Source: Liriodendron chinense
Lineage: Eukaryota; Streptophyta; Magnoliopsida; Magnoliales; Magnoliaceae
Assembly: GCA_003013855.2 (NCBI GenBank)
Contig: ML058526.1
Coordinates: forward strand, 62,001 to 126,000
Direction of reading: 5' to 3'
DNA length: 64,000 nucleotides
Shown in pieces: positions 48,556 through 59,125 of this stretch. The notes below the pieces were generated by a model, which had not been told where the DNA came from, searched no databases, and saw only the letters and a program-made list of their open reading frames with translations. The position numbers and the translations under genes were made by a program. The number at the start of each line of letters is the position of its first letter. Position 1 is the first letter of the stretch.

Positions 48556-50076
48556 TTGATAATTCATAGCGACTCCCAGCTCATTGTCAATCAAGTTCTT
48601 GGTGAATTCGAAGCCAAAGAAGAAAGAATGGCCTTATACAAGTCTCGTGTCCTCATCCTACTCGCCAAACTAAAGACTTATAAAATAATTCATATCCCTC
48701 GCGAGCAGAACCAACTTGCCGATTCCTTGGCAAAACTCGCTTCTGCACCGGAATCGGAGTTATCACATTCGATCCCCATCGAGCACCGTCAGAACTTGAG
48801 TATCGACCAAGTGACTCTCGAGCAAGTTATATCAGTACAATCATCTCCATGCTGGATGGATCCTATCATCCTTTATCTCAGAGATGGATACCTACCAGAA
48901 GACAAGAAAGCTGCTAGACAAATTCGGCTTCGAGCTGCCAGGTACACCTTACAAGATGGAATATTGTTGCGAAAAAGCTTCTCCTTGCCTTATTTAAGGT
49001 GTCTTCATCCAGAAGAAGCACTTCGTGTTCTAGATGAAGTACACCAGGGGGCATGTGGTAACCATCCCAGGGGGCGATCCCTAGCGTATAAAGCGATGAG
49101 GCAAGGATATTATTGGCCTACTATGAAAGCAGACGCCATCGAATTTTCTAAAAAATGCGACAAGTGTCAACGATATCTACCTATACCTCGTGTACCGTCT
49201 GAGCGGATGACCCCAGTTGATAGCCCTTGGCCTTTTGCTCAGTGGGGGATCGATATCATTGGGCCCTTACCTATGGGAAAGGGACAGAATAGGTTCGCGA
49301 TCGTGGCGGTTGATTATTTCACCAAATGGGCCGAGGCAGAACCATTAGCCAAGATTACTGAAAAACAAACTACTAAGTTTATATGGAGAAATATCATATG
49401 TCGTTTCGGACTTCCTCATACTATAATTACCGATAAAGGAACGCAGTTCGACAACGCAGCCTTTGATGAATTTTGCGACAAATGGAAGATACGTAATCTC
49501 CGCACTTCTCCATATCATCCTCAGGCGAATGGGCAGGTTGAGGCAGTGAATAAGATCATAAAGCATCATTTAAAGACCAAGCTAGGTGAATGTAAAGGGG
49601 TGTGGCCAGAACTTCTGCCAGAGGTATTATGGGCCTATAGAACCACGGCTTTCACATCAACAGGTGAAACTCCTTTCTCCTTAGCATTTGGTGTTGACGC
49701 AGTGGTACCAGTGGAAATTCAAGTGCCCTCATATCGGATCGAGCAGTATGATCCCGCGAGCAATCAGGAAAACCTCCGACTTCATCTCGATCTCTTGGAA
49801 GAGCGAAGAAATGCTTCCCAAGTACGAGTGGCAGCATATCAACAACGTATTGCTCGTTATCGGAATGCGAAGGTTCGGCCTAGATCCTTCCAGTTCGGAG
49901 ATTTGGTCCTAAGGCAAAATCTTGGAGTTCCTGCTCGTTCATTGGATCTGAATTGGGAAGGCCCGTATCTGGTTATTAGGGTTGTGCGACCCGGTACTTA
50001 TTATCTTGAAGACATGCAAGGGAAGCCTGTACGTCGCCCTTGGCACGTGGAGCATTTGCTACGATACTACCCCTAG
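48556..50076 (+). CDS. Element Y second RNase H (end) and integrase
   Basis: Begins in the archaeal-type RNase H (IIHSDSQLIVNQVLGEF, LADSLAKLAS). The integrase HHCC finger (HQGACGNHPRGRSLAYK...CDKCQRYL) is at about residues 165-215. The core has D in GIDIIGPLP, D in IITDKGTQFD and E in NGQVEAVNK. C-terminal GDLVLRQ and HVEHLLRYYP motifs are present. This segment is intact. Confidence 0.95.
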   Translation: MIIHSDSQLIVNQVLGEFEAKEERMALYKSRVLILLAKLKTYKIIHIPREQNQLADSLAKLASAPESELSHSIPIEHRQNLSIDQVTLEQVISVQSSPCWMDPIILYLRDGYLPEDKKAARQIRLRAARYTLQDGILLRKSFSLPYLRCLHPEEALRVLDEVHQGACGNHPRGRSLAYKAMRQGYYWPTMKADAIEFSKKCDKCQRYLPIPRVPSERMTPVDSPWPFAQWGIDIIGPLPMGKGQNRFAIVAVDYFTKWAEAEPLAKITEKQTTKFIWRNIICRFGLPHTIITDKGTQFDNAAFDEFCDKWKIRNLRTSPYHPQANGQVEAVNKIIKHHLKTKLGECKGVWPELLPEVLWAYRTTAFTSTGETPFSLAFGVDAVVPVEIQVPSYRIEQYDPASNQENLRLHLDLLEERRNASQVRVAAYQQRIARYRNAKVRPRSFQFGDLVLRQNLGVPARSLDLNWEGPYLVIRVVRPGTYYLEDMQGKPVRRPWHVEHLLRYYP

Positions 50077-50923
50077 ATTCGATGTAGTTTTATTACAACG
50101 TTTTATGAATAAAGTGAAAGATATCTTTTTGGCCGCTACTCCATTTATATAGACCTGAATAGCCCTGAAGAGAGTGCTTACACATCCTCTTGGCCAATTG
50201 CCTACCTTTGGTAGGACTGAAATCGTTACTAGTTGGTTGCTTCTCCATTTACATGGACCTGAATAGCCCCGAAGAGAATGTATACCATCTCTTGACCAAC
50301 CTTCTGCCCTTGGTAGAATCAAAATCTCAATCGATAGATCAGTCTATCTCAACGCGGACACGGTCATACGACCCCCGGATTGAGTCTAATTCATTTTTTC
50401 ATGAGTTAGTTGCTCGCGATTGGTGAGAGGAGGGATCGCACTCCGGAATGCGAGCACCGCAGCTCGTGCTCTAATCGCAGTCGTACACCTTAATTGCGAG
50501 CACCACAGCTCGCGCTCGAATATGTGGTCATACACCCTAAATGCGAGCAGCGCAGCTTGTGCTCGAATTAAAGGGTCGCATCTCTGATAAATCCATTCGA
50601 GATCAACATAAAGCAAAAAAAAAATGAAAGATAAAGAGAGAACAACAACAAAATAGTAACGCTTCCAAAAATATCTTTTCATTGATGTTTAGATGATTAC
50701 AGATGCATGATCGCAGGTGTAAGAGAGAAGAAAATAAAAGGAAATCAATCGCTTGGAGGAGGAGCCACGCTCTCGACTTCAGGGCCCATTTCAGAAGCCC
50801 CTCCAGCCTGCGTGACTTCAGTCACCTCGTTCTCGGCAGCAGCTTGCTCTTCTGCAGCTATGATGGTCGCGACTCGACCGAATTCCCCCATATCGAAGGA
50901 TGGGATCATTCGTTGCACTACTC
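50077..50923. other. Non-coding region of Y with short repeats
   Basis: A ~105-bp duplication (about 50135-50230 and 50240-50330) shares CCATTTACATGGACCTGAAT-type sequence. At 50435-50575 three ~55-bp units repeat GCGAGCACCACAGCTCGCGC, each partly self-complementary. It lies downstream of both integrase and the antisense gene, so it may hold overlapping 3' ends. Confidence 0.55.
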
Positions 50924-51466
50924 TCAGTGCAAAGTCTCGACCAGCATCGTATGACTCATATCCTCATATCGTTCATCGTCATACAGCTGTGAAGTCCGGA
51001 ACTCGGAAACCGCCCGAGGACCTTCCTCCGAGAGCATTTTTACAAGGGCGACTCTCTCCTCGTCCCAGTGGATCGAGTCGTCCTTAAGCTGCGCAAGAGC
51101 GGTGCGCTCCCTGGTCAGGTTGTCGTAGGCCTCCTTGAGCTGCGACCTGGCCCCCGCGAACTGCTCCTCCAACGAGATCTTGTCTTGTCGGAAGATCTCC
51201 CTCTCTCTCTCAGCCTTCTCCTTCAAACCCGTGAGCTTCACGTAATCTGAGTCCAAGGCCTGATACCTGTCGGTCAGGACTTGGATCTTCTCAATGAGGA
51301 TCTTTTTCTCCTCATCTCTCTTCGTGATCACCGCCTCACGAGCCTTGAGCAGTTGATCTCTTCCTTGAACTGCCTTTTCCAAGGCAGTCCTCTTTCCCTC
51401 AGCCTCCTCTATCGTGCGACGGGCTGCAATGATATCACGCCTCGTTCGCAGAATAAGATCTAAGCC

Positions 51467-51541
51467 CTGCAAAAGAAATGAAAAATATAAGAGTATTCTG
51501 GAACGTAATAACAGATCGAAGCAGGTCTTGACGAAGTCTTA
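51467..51541 (-). other. Predicted intron in the Y antisense gene
   Basis: Minus strand: CAG|GTAAGACTTC donor and TTTCTTTTGCAG|GG acceptor, 75 nt, T-rich 3' end, phase 0. It joins the GMRMVQ end of one exon directly to the GLDLILRTRRD start of the coiled coil. Confidence 0.75.
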
Positions 51542-52233
51542 CCTGAACCATCCTCATCCCCGCTTCGAGGAGAAGGTTCTCAGGACTTGGCTCGGGAAGA
51601 GAGCCGAAGGCATGAGGCGGGACGTTCTCGAACAAAAATTTGCATACTGGATGGAGATGGCGGGGAATAGAATATGTCCCGCTTCCCGACGGTTGGGCAA
51701 CGACCAACCCGGTCGTCTCGCGAGGGGGAGGCATTGACTCGCGAGCAGATCCTTGCTCGGCAGCAGGGATCAGTTCGTGAGCAGGAGTCAGCTCTTGAGG
51801 CTCCATCTGCTCTCGAGCCTCTCCAGCTGGGGGGCAGCCGGACCCCACCCCATCTGGGGAATTATCAGCAATTTTAATCACTGGTGGTCAGGTGCGACCA
51901 CCAGTGAAGGAATAGTGGGCCCAGCTAGGGCCCCCGCCATGCTCGCGGGAAGGGCAGGCTGATCGCTGCCAGTGCGGATGGACGATTGAGAAGGTTCGGC
52001 AGGGGTTCTCTTCTGCCTCTTGGAGCCTGTGCCCTTCAGTCGGGGCAGTAGGCCTCTCTTCTCTCCAGCCTTCGTCATTTCAACTTCTCTTCTAGATATG
52101 AGGACTGCTACTGCAAGTCGCGAAGGAGACAAGCAAGCCTCGATATGCCCATCTCCGACAGGCACCTTGTACACTTTGACAATCTTCTCGTTGATCCCTC
52201 CCTTCAAATTCGGTTTTCTCAAGGCCAGGATAC

Positions 52234-52315
52234 CTGCGAGCACAAACAGGGGTCAAACGAAGCAAAACCCTAAAAACCAATCTGGAGAAACTACACAATG
52301 CGGGATTGTGTCTAC
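52234..52315 (-). other. Weaker predicted intron in the Y antisense gene
   Basis: AAG|GTAGAC donor and GTGCTCGCAG|GT acceptor, 82 nt. Position suits a domain boundary, but the upstream frame does not match without a further indel. Confidence 0.4.
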
Positions 52316-52704
52316 CTTCACGAGAAAAACCGGGTCACTCCTGGACCCCTGGAGGAGGCAGACTCCCAGCTCCCGAAAGCATAGAACCACCGCTTCCTCC
52401 AGCCGGGATAGTTCGAGGAGGGCTTCCCCAACACGAAATTATCCCGGTGCCAATAATACAAATAATACCAGCCTTCGCTGGAGGGAGCTTTCTTCAGATG
52501 AAACATACGAGGAACTCCTCCGTCGTGAGTTCCCCGTTGCCAGCCTGAGCCCAAAGGGCAAAGGAGCCCAAAACTACCCTCCACTCATTCACGATGAGTT
52601 GCGCAGGGGCAATCTTGTAACACCGGAGTACATCGCGAATGAAGGGATGGAGGGGAAGGCGTACCCCCAGGATAAGCTGGTACTCATAAAATGCTACGCA
52701 TCCT

Positions 52705-52729
52705 GGGGGGGGGGGGGGGGGGGGGGGGG
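52705..52729. repeat. Run of 25 G residues
   Basis: Uninterrupted homopolymer on the plus strand, within the poly-Pro segment of the antisense ORF. It could form G-quadruplexes; its length may be unreliable in assembly. Confidence 0.85.
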
Positions 52730-53097
52730 AGTCTGGTGTTTCTCCACCTCCGGGCAAGCGGAGAGTTACTGAGTCGGGGATCAGGTATCTCTCCCGTAGC
52801 TCAGCCAGCCGGTCCTCCGATAAAACGGAAGGGTATCGGGCTGCTGTGTATCTCCCTGCCGGAACCCTTGCACTGCTGGAGGCAGAGGATTCCGGAGTGG
52901 CATCACCAAGAGGGACAGTGGTCTCGTCAGAGTTCCCAGCCATGAGAAGATAAAAATAAAAGAAGGAGAAAAAAGGAAGTATATCAAAAACAGAAAAGAA
53001 AATGAACACCGGACGAAGAAGAAGAATGGAAAGAAAAGACTGCAGGTTCCTTTCGAAAAAGCTTCTGTAGAAAATCAAAGAAATGGCGGACTCCATA

Positions 53098-53105
53098 TAT
53101 TTATA
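53098..53105 (-). promoter_or_regulatory. Candidate TATA box of the Y antisense gene
   Basis: CCTATAAATATATGG on the minus strand, ~155 nt upstream of the ATG at 52943. It gives this gene a promoter separate from the LTR. Confidence 0.6.
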
Positions 53106-53351
53106 GGCAATCATTCCGTCGTATCTGATGGCACGTGGCAGTCCCTCCTTTGACACAGCGCTCGAGCAGGCACGCCCATTAACTCCTCAAACACGTGGCG
53201 AGCGCCCCTTCATTTTTCGTCAGTGAAAAGGCTGCGGAAAGCTGGCGCTCATTAATTCCAGCCCATCATGTGAGGTGCTGTTCTCGATGAAAGCAGCGGG
53301 CGGTTACGTGTGATAGTGAGCTAAGTCCTTTCCTTAAGAATTCTTGGCGGC

Positions 53352-53369
53352 AAGGACTTGGGGGGCATC
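53352..53369 (+). promoter_or_regulatory. Polypurine tract of element Y
   Basis: AAGGACTTGGGGGGCATC immediately before the 3' LTR start at 53370. Confidence 0.9.
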
Positions 53370-54444
53370 TGTTATAGGCAAAATGGTGGAGATAAGATTT
53401 CACGCAGAAGTGCCCATTTGGCTCTCGAGATCATCTGATCAAGAGTCGCAGAACGGGTAAAAGTGGAGTGCTGGTTCGACTCTCGAGATCGTAAGCTCGG
53501 GAGTCGAAGAATGGATAAGTGCGGGACGTCCATTCGACTCTCGAGATCATCTGATCGAGAGTCGAATATTGGATAAGTGTGGGACACCCACTCGACTCTC
53601 GAGCTCACCTGATCAGGAGTCATAGATTGAAAAATACGGAGCAGCTATTTGCAAGTCTCGAGTCTTCATAACCGATAGTCAAATACGGCAAAGCTCGATC
53701 CGCGAGCAGACCTTCTCACAAGTCGTTGAAAGACGATTACATCTAAGTGTGTACTTGGACTCGCGACCACATTCTAACATGCGAGCAGCTTTCCTGCGGT
53801 AATATCTCTTAGCTTTCGGTACTAGCACCCGATTCCCGTCGAGCAGCTTGTCCAATCCCTCTGCGACACCAAGCAGGGCTACATCCAGTTCGGTGGTTTC
53901 CGTCTTGTCGGCGTCTCCTTCCTTTTCAGAAGCTATGACTCCAACTACGGCTTCCAGTTTATCATGACACATCAGCGCTATTACTACGCTTACTGGCAGC
54001 CCGTATAGGTCGGTTTTTGGGCTTATCTTCTCTAAATGGACTCGGATCTCAAGGGATTGCCATCAAGGGGCGTGATTGTTGAAATAAGTCATTGGGTTGG
54101 ATCTGACTCTAAAGATAGGATCTTATCCCACGAAATCAGCAAGATCTCAGTATCGTATGCGACATCAGCGGGATTTCGATATCTTACGTAACAAATTGGA
54201 TTGCTTCAGATCTATATAAAGGGGTGACTCCATTAAGAGCAGGTACGCACACAACATTCAATCTTGGTCCCGTTTTGCTTGGCTTCTCTTCTTACTTTGG
54301 CCTGACTTAAGCATCGGAGGGCTAACGGCTGGTCCCCAGCCACCCTTAGTTGTTATCTGTCTTGCTTCTGGTTTGGTGGTGGAAATCCCTGCTGGAGTGA
54401 AGGAGAAAAGCCGGAGGATCTCGTTACAAAATCTGACATTAACA
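53370..54444 (+). mobile_element. Element Y 3' LTR
   Basis: Same length as the 5' LTR with ten substitutions and no indels. Followed by the right TSD copy GCATT at 54445-54449. Confidence 0.95.
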
Positions 54445-54449
54445 GCATT

Positions 54450-54914
54450 CATTAAAAGTACAACAAAAAATAGAAAAATCATCCATGAATACCTCGAGAA
54501 ATTCTCCCACAATGTCTGAGAAAATACTCAACATGCATCGTTGGAATGTGGCGGGTGCATTAAATAGTCCGAATGGCGTTCTTCGGTATGCAAAGGTGCC
54601 AAACGGGCATGTAAAGGTGGTCTTCTCTTGATTTTCTAGGGCTATCTCAATTTGGCTGTAACCGGAATAGCCATCTAGGAAGCAATAATAAGAGTGACCT
54701 GCTAACCTCTTTAAAATTTGATCCATGAATGGGAGAGGCAAGTGGTCCTTCCTAGTGACTGTGTTTAGCCTTCGATAATCGATGTACATACGCCAACCGG
54801 TGGTCACTCTAGTTAGTATAAGTTCATTGTTGGCGTTTTCTACGATAGTAATACCGGACTTCTTAAGGACAACCTGGGTAGGACTCACCCATGGGCTTCC
54901 GACATGGGGTAGAT
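54450..54914 (-). pseudogene. Element A RT N-terminal part
   Basis: Minus strand from 54914: a start of the IYPMSEA type, one frame slip near 54885, then SPTQVVLKKSGITIV, GWRMYIDYRRLNTVTRKDHL, YCFLDGYSGYSQIEIALENQ, FAYRRTPFGLFNAPATFQRC and the catalytic FMDDFSIFC. It continues at 43442 across element Y and is cut on its N-terminal side by element C at 54914/54915. Confidence 0.9.
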
Positions 54915-55149
54915 TGTTGAGCTCTTAATTGTGCACATTCTAACCCCAATTCATCACTCATTATGCACGGTTTACATGTTTAAAGGACTACTCTAATGCA
55001 TGATTTGTGATTGTAGGAACAAGATGGAGATTTCACTGATTCAAGGCTAAATAGAGCACTTTTTATGCATTGAAGATCACAGAACCAAGTGCAAAAGGAT
55101 GGAAAGAAGAAGCAAAGGAGAAAAGAAAAGAAAGTAGAAGAATGTACTG

Positions 55150-55415
55150 AAGACCGGTCGTACGACCAGTCGTTCAAAGCCCAAGACTGGTCGTCCGACT
55201 GATCTGACTACACAATAGAAGATGCCACATTGTGAAACCTCACTGGACCAGTTGAGACCGGTCGTACGACTGGTCGTGCATCACTCAGATCGGTCGGGCG
55301 ACCAGTCGTGCGTTCAACAGGAAAATGCAGAACTCGCTGGACACTTTCTCAAACAAATCCGACCGGTCGTGACCGGTCGGCCAAGCCACTCAGACCGGTC
55401 GTACGACCGGTCGGA
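55150..55415. repeat. GACCGGTC palindrome array in a gypsy LTR
   Basis: At least eight exact or near copies of GACCGGTC. One block, GACCGGTCGTACGACCGGTC (55393-55412), is a perfect 20-bp palindrome, and a near copy is at 55256-55276. Confidence 0.9.
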
Positions 55416-55519
55416 CATGCAAAACAGACAGTTTCTAAATCGGGCGCTGAAATTCTCTGCGCAAGTGCATAATTCCTTGCGCAATCTGGAAGTTTCTTAC
55501 TCAATGGACACCTCCAAGC

Positions 55520-55527
55520 TATAAAAG
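55520..55527 (+). promoter_or_regulatory. Candidate TATA box of the C LTR
   Basis: GCTATAAAAGGAC, ~105 bp downstream of the GACCGGTC array. Confidence 0.7.
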
Positions 55528-56269
55528 GACTTCTTCCCTTTATACCAGAGGATGCTAGGACATGGGGATTGCTTGGGAGACGGATTCTACTTCAAGTTTT
55601 CTTAGTTTTCTTCCTGTTTTAGTAGTTTTTTATGTTTTTGAGGCTTCTAGTTCAAGGATGTTAGAGATGAACTAAAAACGCTTAGCTAGGGCTAAGAGGT
55701 GAAGCTTTTTCTTCATTTTTGATGGATTGATACAACCTAGGTTTCCTTTTTATGATTTAATTGAAGAATTTTAGTTAATATGAGTTTGAATCAAGTACTA
55801 GTTTGGTTTTACTTTGATCTCTTGATGACTCCGGGCTCATGTGATTCTTAGTGATTCTAAATTTAGTAGCTTATCTTCTAAGCATTGGTTATGCTAGTGT
55901 AGTTCATTGATCTATCATCGACTCTGGGCATGGTAAACACTTTGATTGCCTTGTGTACAATGGCCTGGTTTTCACGTGGGAACTCATTCAACTAAAGTTC
56001 GTACTTTTTGTTATAATCTGAAATAGTTGTTTGCTGATTGATTTTGATTTAATTGGAGTTTTAACCATTAGTTGTAATCAAGTCTAGTGATAGGATTTGG
56101 TGAAAGCTATGGTTGTGGATCTCAACTAGATTAGAAAGAGGCTTGGCCTACACAATTGAGTGTGCCCAACGCCTGAGTATTATTGTGGGAATCAAATCAA
56201 TGAATAAGCACTTATTTTGGATAATTGCTGATCGAACTGCTCTATATTTCGATCAGATAGAGATATGAA

Positions 56270-58216
56270 TGAAAGTACATCAAGTAGTCTAACATGACAC
56301 CCACGTATGTGTGCGGAAGCGTAAGAGCAACTAGAATTATGGCGAAACCTATAGGAGGGGGTGATTAGGACCTTTTTTAAAATTCTTTTCGCCTACTTAT
56401 ATAATTCAACAAATCAAACTAAGTAAGAACACTTCGGCTACCAAGCCTAAGTGGGTCCAATCACAAGACTAGCATATGATAAAGCAATAAACAACCTAGT
56501 CTAAAGCATGTATAGGTAATCGAAAGATTTAACTAATCAAGCTCCTAACCTATGTAACCTATGTAGACTTATGAGAGTGGATCAATGAGCTCAAGTCTAC
56601 ACAACTAGTGAAAGTACATCTTGTGTGTAGATGTACCTAATAAGTGCCTAGCATACATTCCTATCAAGCATTCATAATTAGACAATTAAACTAACAATGC
56701 TAAGATATCAATGTGCTTAATTCAAACACAAACACAAGCATGTATTATGGTTCGACTACTTGTCTACTCCACTCCCGGTTCAAGTACTTAACACCTTTGA
56801 GCACACCGACATTCACTATCGGAGGTTTTAAATGAGGTTCACCTCTCAACCTTTACACAGAGGTTTTACCGATTCACCTCTCAACCGTAACCGGAGTTTT
56901 GGACTAAGGGCTAACTCTCAACCCAAACGGAGTTTTGGACATAGGCTAACTCTCAACCCGACTCACGTTCACTCCCGTGACGGAGGCTCCCCCTTGGAGA
57001 CTTAGTTTAGGCTCGGCAAACGGGCCAAGGAACGGCTAACGTCCCTAGATCGAGTTTGACAAAAAAACTCTAAATGAACTCTCAAAAAAGACAACCTTAC
57101 TTGTCGGATGAGCCCCTTGTTTAGCGCCGGTTCGGGTTGCTTGATCTCCGCTCTCCCGTGCTTCAATCAGCTTCCCTTGCTCCCACGTTTGTGTCGCCGT
57201 TGCGTCGCTAATACCTCAGCTACACTCGATCAAACACCTTGCATGTGATGCCTTTGAGATGCCCAAGGTGATAGGAGGATGGGTTCGAGAACTCTACAAC
57301 TAATGGGAATGGGTTGCCTAGAGTCTCTCTCCTACAACGATCTCATCTTAGAGTTTTGGACAAGGATTTGCCAATCAAGAAGGTTCCAAACTCTAGAGAT
57401 CAAGAGGGGATGAAGGTCATCTTCTTCATGAGCTTGGAATGCTCTAATCTTGTGTTAAAGCACAATGAAGATGCCTTGCATAGGTTGGGAATGAGCCTCA
57501 AATGGTCTCCAACAATGGTGGCTTCACTCCTCTCGAAATCCCTCTCCTTGCCCCTCAAAACAAGCTAAGCCCATTTATAAAAGAATGGACAACGGATAAA
57601 AAGGGGCAAATAACGGCTAGTGCCGACCGGTCGCACGACTGGTCGGCCAGGGGCCACGACCGGTTGGCCATAGGCCAGAGAAAAGACAGAACACGCTGTC
57701 TTAAGGACGATGGTCTGCATGACCGGTCAAGACCGATCGGCCATGGGTCCACGACCGGTCGTCCGACCAGTTGGCCCAATGACCATCCACCCCAGCAGCC
57801 TACTGACTTCTCTGGACTGTCTGTCCCACCGGTCTTGACCGGTCGGCCAGGGGTCCACGACCGGTCGCGACCGGTCGGACAGGCCTGGGTTCAGCCAACT
57901 GTTCTGCTGACCCATCCATTCTCCAACCCTCTCACTTAGGCCAAGTTTTATGTGATGTTTTGGGACACCTAGGGCCAATCTATGATGACTAAAAGTTTCC
58001 TAATATGGTCAAGGTCATCAAAGAGGTTAAGGGGTTGGGTTTTGGTCAAGGTTAAGGCACCAAGGCATCACTTTTGCTTGATTCTTCTTCCTTGATGCAG
58101 CGGGGCCACTGAGTCTTCGGTCTTCGTCTTCATTGGGCTCAACAGACACTTGACTCACTGACGTAAGTGATTGACAAACAAGGTGCACTAGTGTGCCACA
58201 GAAAAGTGCACTAACA
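56270..58216 (-). mobile_element. Solo Sirevirus-type LTR, 1947 bp
   Basis: Perfect TSD ATGAA (56265-56269 and 58217-58221). On the minus strand it starts TGTTAGTGC and ends TTTCA, matching the Sirevirus LTR ends in form and length (1906 bp). It shares the AGGGGGGTGA...TAGGAC and TTTTTTAAAATT segments. It contains a GACCGGTC array (57620-57880) and TTATAAA near 57570-57580 on the minus strand. The short ORFs within it look fortuitous. Confidence 0.87.
57620..57880. repeat. GACCGGTC palindrome array in a copia-type LTR
   Basis: About ten exact or near copies, including the perfect 18-bp palindrome GACCGGTCGCGACCGGTC at 57859-57876. The same core motif as in the gypsy LTR at 55150-55415. Confidence 0.88.
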
Positions 58217-58510
58217 ATGAATTCGATTTTGATTGAGTTATGAGAGACCTAGTTGTGTTGATGCATTTAAACTTATCAAAAGTCGATCCTTGGCGCTCTA
58301 GTGCCTTTTTAGATTGATATTACCTTTCATAAATCATTGTTTAAACTCAAATCACTATTTTCCAGTTTTAGTTCTTAATAGGATCTTAATTATTAGTTGT
58401 TTTCATTAAATTCTGAGAATACTCATTCATAAATCTCTGTGGGAAAGATACTCAGTCTTTCCAAATTATTACTACTTCGCAACCCTACACTTAGGGAGTG
58501 AACAAGTTTT

Positions 58511-58528
58511 TGGCACTATTGCCGGGGA
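58511..58528 (+). promoter_or_regulatory. Primer-binding site of element C (tRNA-Asp type, degenerate)
   Basis: TGGCACTATTGCCGGGGA, differing at three positions from the TGGCGCCGTTGCCGGGGA common in Athila elements. It lies 6 nt after the LTR end. Confidence 0.8.
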
Positions 58529-59125
58529 TTTCTATGCGGTATTTTTAGAATTTTCTGAAATAACTTTCAGTTGAGATTGTGTTAAGATAGGTTTAGGATT
58601 TGTTTTGCTTTCTAGGGTAGGTTTTCTTCTAAATACTAATTTACTTTGCTTTGATTTTTGCAGGATTCTAACATAGGTCTAATTCAAGGATTTTTAAGAA
58701 GTTGAAGAAGAAATAAGCATTTTAAGTCACAAATCAGGTTTTATCATTCTAACCTTACTCTTCTTCTTCTCCTACTCATTCCTACCATATTCATCTCTTG
58801 TAGAGTGGGTGGAGATTCTTTTTCGATCTCTGATAGGTAGGCCTTGTGCCACCTGGATTCCTATTGGTCGGCTCTGCCGTCTTGGATCGCCTTGTGCTCG
58901 AAGATTTCTCTTCTCATCTCTACTCCTCTTTCTTCTTTTTCTGCACTTTTCTCAAAAGACTCAAAGAGTGGGTGGGGAGTTCTCTGAACCCCTATTGACC
59001 AGGAGAAGTCGATCTCTATCCTTGCTTCCGGCTCAGCCATTGCAAGACACCTTGTGCTTCGGTCTTAGAGAGAAGTAAAGGAAGGAAGGAAGAATTCATT
59101 TTTGTTTCATTCTTTTTGGATTTAC
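58529..59125 (+). other. Leader of element C
   Basis: AT-rich, no ORF of note. TTTGATTTTTGCAG near 58650-58664 resembles a 3' splice site, but no partner donor was identified. Confidence 0.5.

Larger units (their letters stand above)
50924..52943 (-). pseudogene. Antisense accessory gene of Y ('putative gypsy type transposon'-like) with coiled-coil tail
   Basis: Opposite strand to gag-pol. ATG at 52943 (MAGNSDETTVPLGD). Residues ~60-150 contain RYLIPDSVTLRLPGGGE, GCVAFYEYQLILGVRLPLHP, LRCYKIAPAQLIVNEWRVVL and, after a one-base frame change near 52505, MFHLKKAPSSEGWYYLYYWH. That order is the hallmark of the plant family annotated as putative gypsy type transposon. A Ser/Pro/Arg-rich middle follows (52243-51878, 51881-51545), then a ~180-residue Glu/Lys/Arg heptad-rich coiled coil (51466-50924). 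One strong intron (51467-51541) and one weaker (52234-52315) are predicted. A 25-G run encodes poly-Pro. Frame changes make this copy defective. Confidence 0.68.
43443..54444 (+). mobile_element. Element Y: complete 11.0-kb Tat-lineage gypsy retrotransposon
   Basis: LTRs 43443-44517 and 53370-54444 (1075 bp each, TG/CA ends) with a perfect TSD GCATT (43438-43442 and 54445-54449). Order: LTR, PBS, Gag, protease, RT, RNase H, second RNase H, integrase, an opposite-strand gene, PPT, LTR. I count ten LTR-LTR differences (~0.9%), eight of them transitions. It is inserted in the RT gene of A. The architecture with an antisense ORF after integrase matches Retand-type Tat elements. Confidence 0.96.
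14486..54914 (-). mobile_element. Element A: Athila-type Ty3/gypsy retrotransposon, interrupted by X and Y and truncated by C
   Basis: Its pieces are 14486-14975 and 39236-40178 (3' LTR), 40179-43442 (3' UTR, integrase, RNase H, RT C-terminus) and 54450-54914 (RT N-terminus). Joining the ends across X and Y restores continuous LTR and RT similarity, and both joints carry perfect 5-bp TSDs. RT-RH-INT order and the 3' UTR shared with C place it in the Athila lineage. Its gag and 5' LTR should lie beyond element C, outside the window. Confidence 0.9.
54915..58504 (+). mobile_element. Element C 5' LTR, interrupted by a solo copia LTR
   Basis: Starts TGTTGAGCTC and ends GAGTGAACA. Removing the insertion (56270-58216 plus one TSD copy) leaves about 1.64 kb, comparable with the other Athila-type LTRs here. 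It contains a GACCGGTC array (55150-55415) upstream of TATAAAAG at 55520-55527. Confidence 0.88.

Noticed and set aside
57502..57939. 145-codon plus-strand ORF in the solo copia LTR
   Set aside because: It is created by the GACCGGTC repeat and lies entirely in LTR sequence.
54915..58504. A single 3.6-kb LTR of an unusual family
   Set aside because: The excess length is a solo copia LTR with a perfect ATGAA duplication inserted in a ~1.64-kb LTR.
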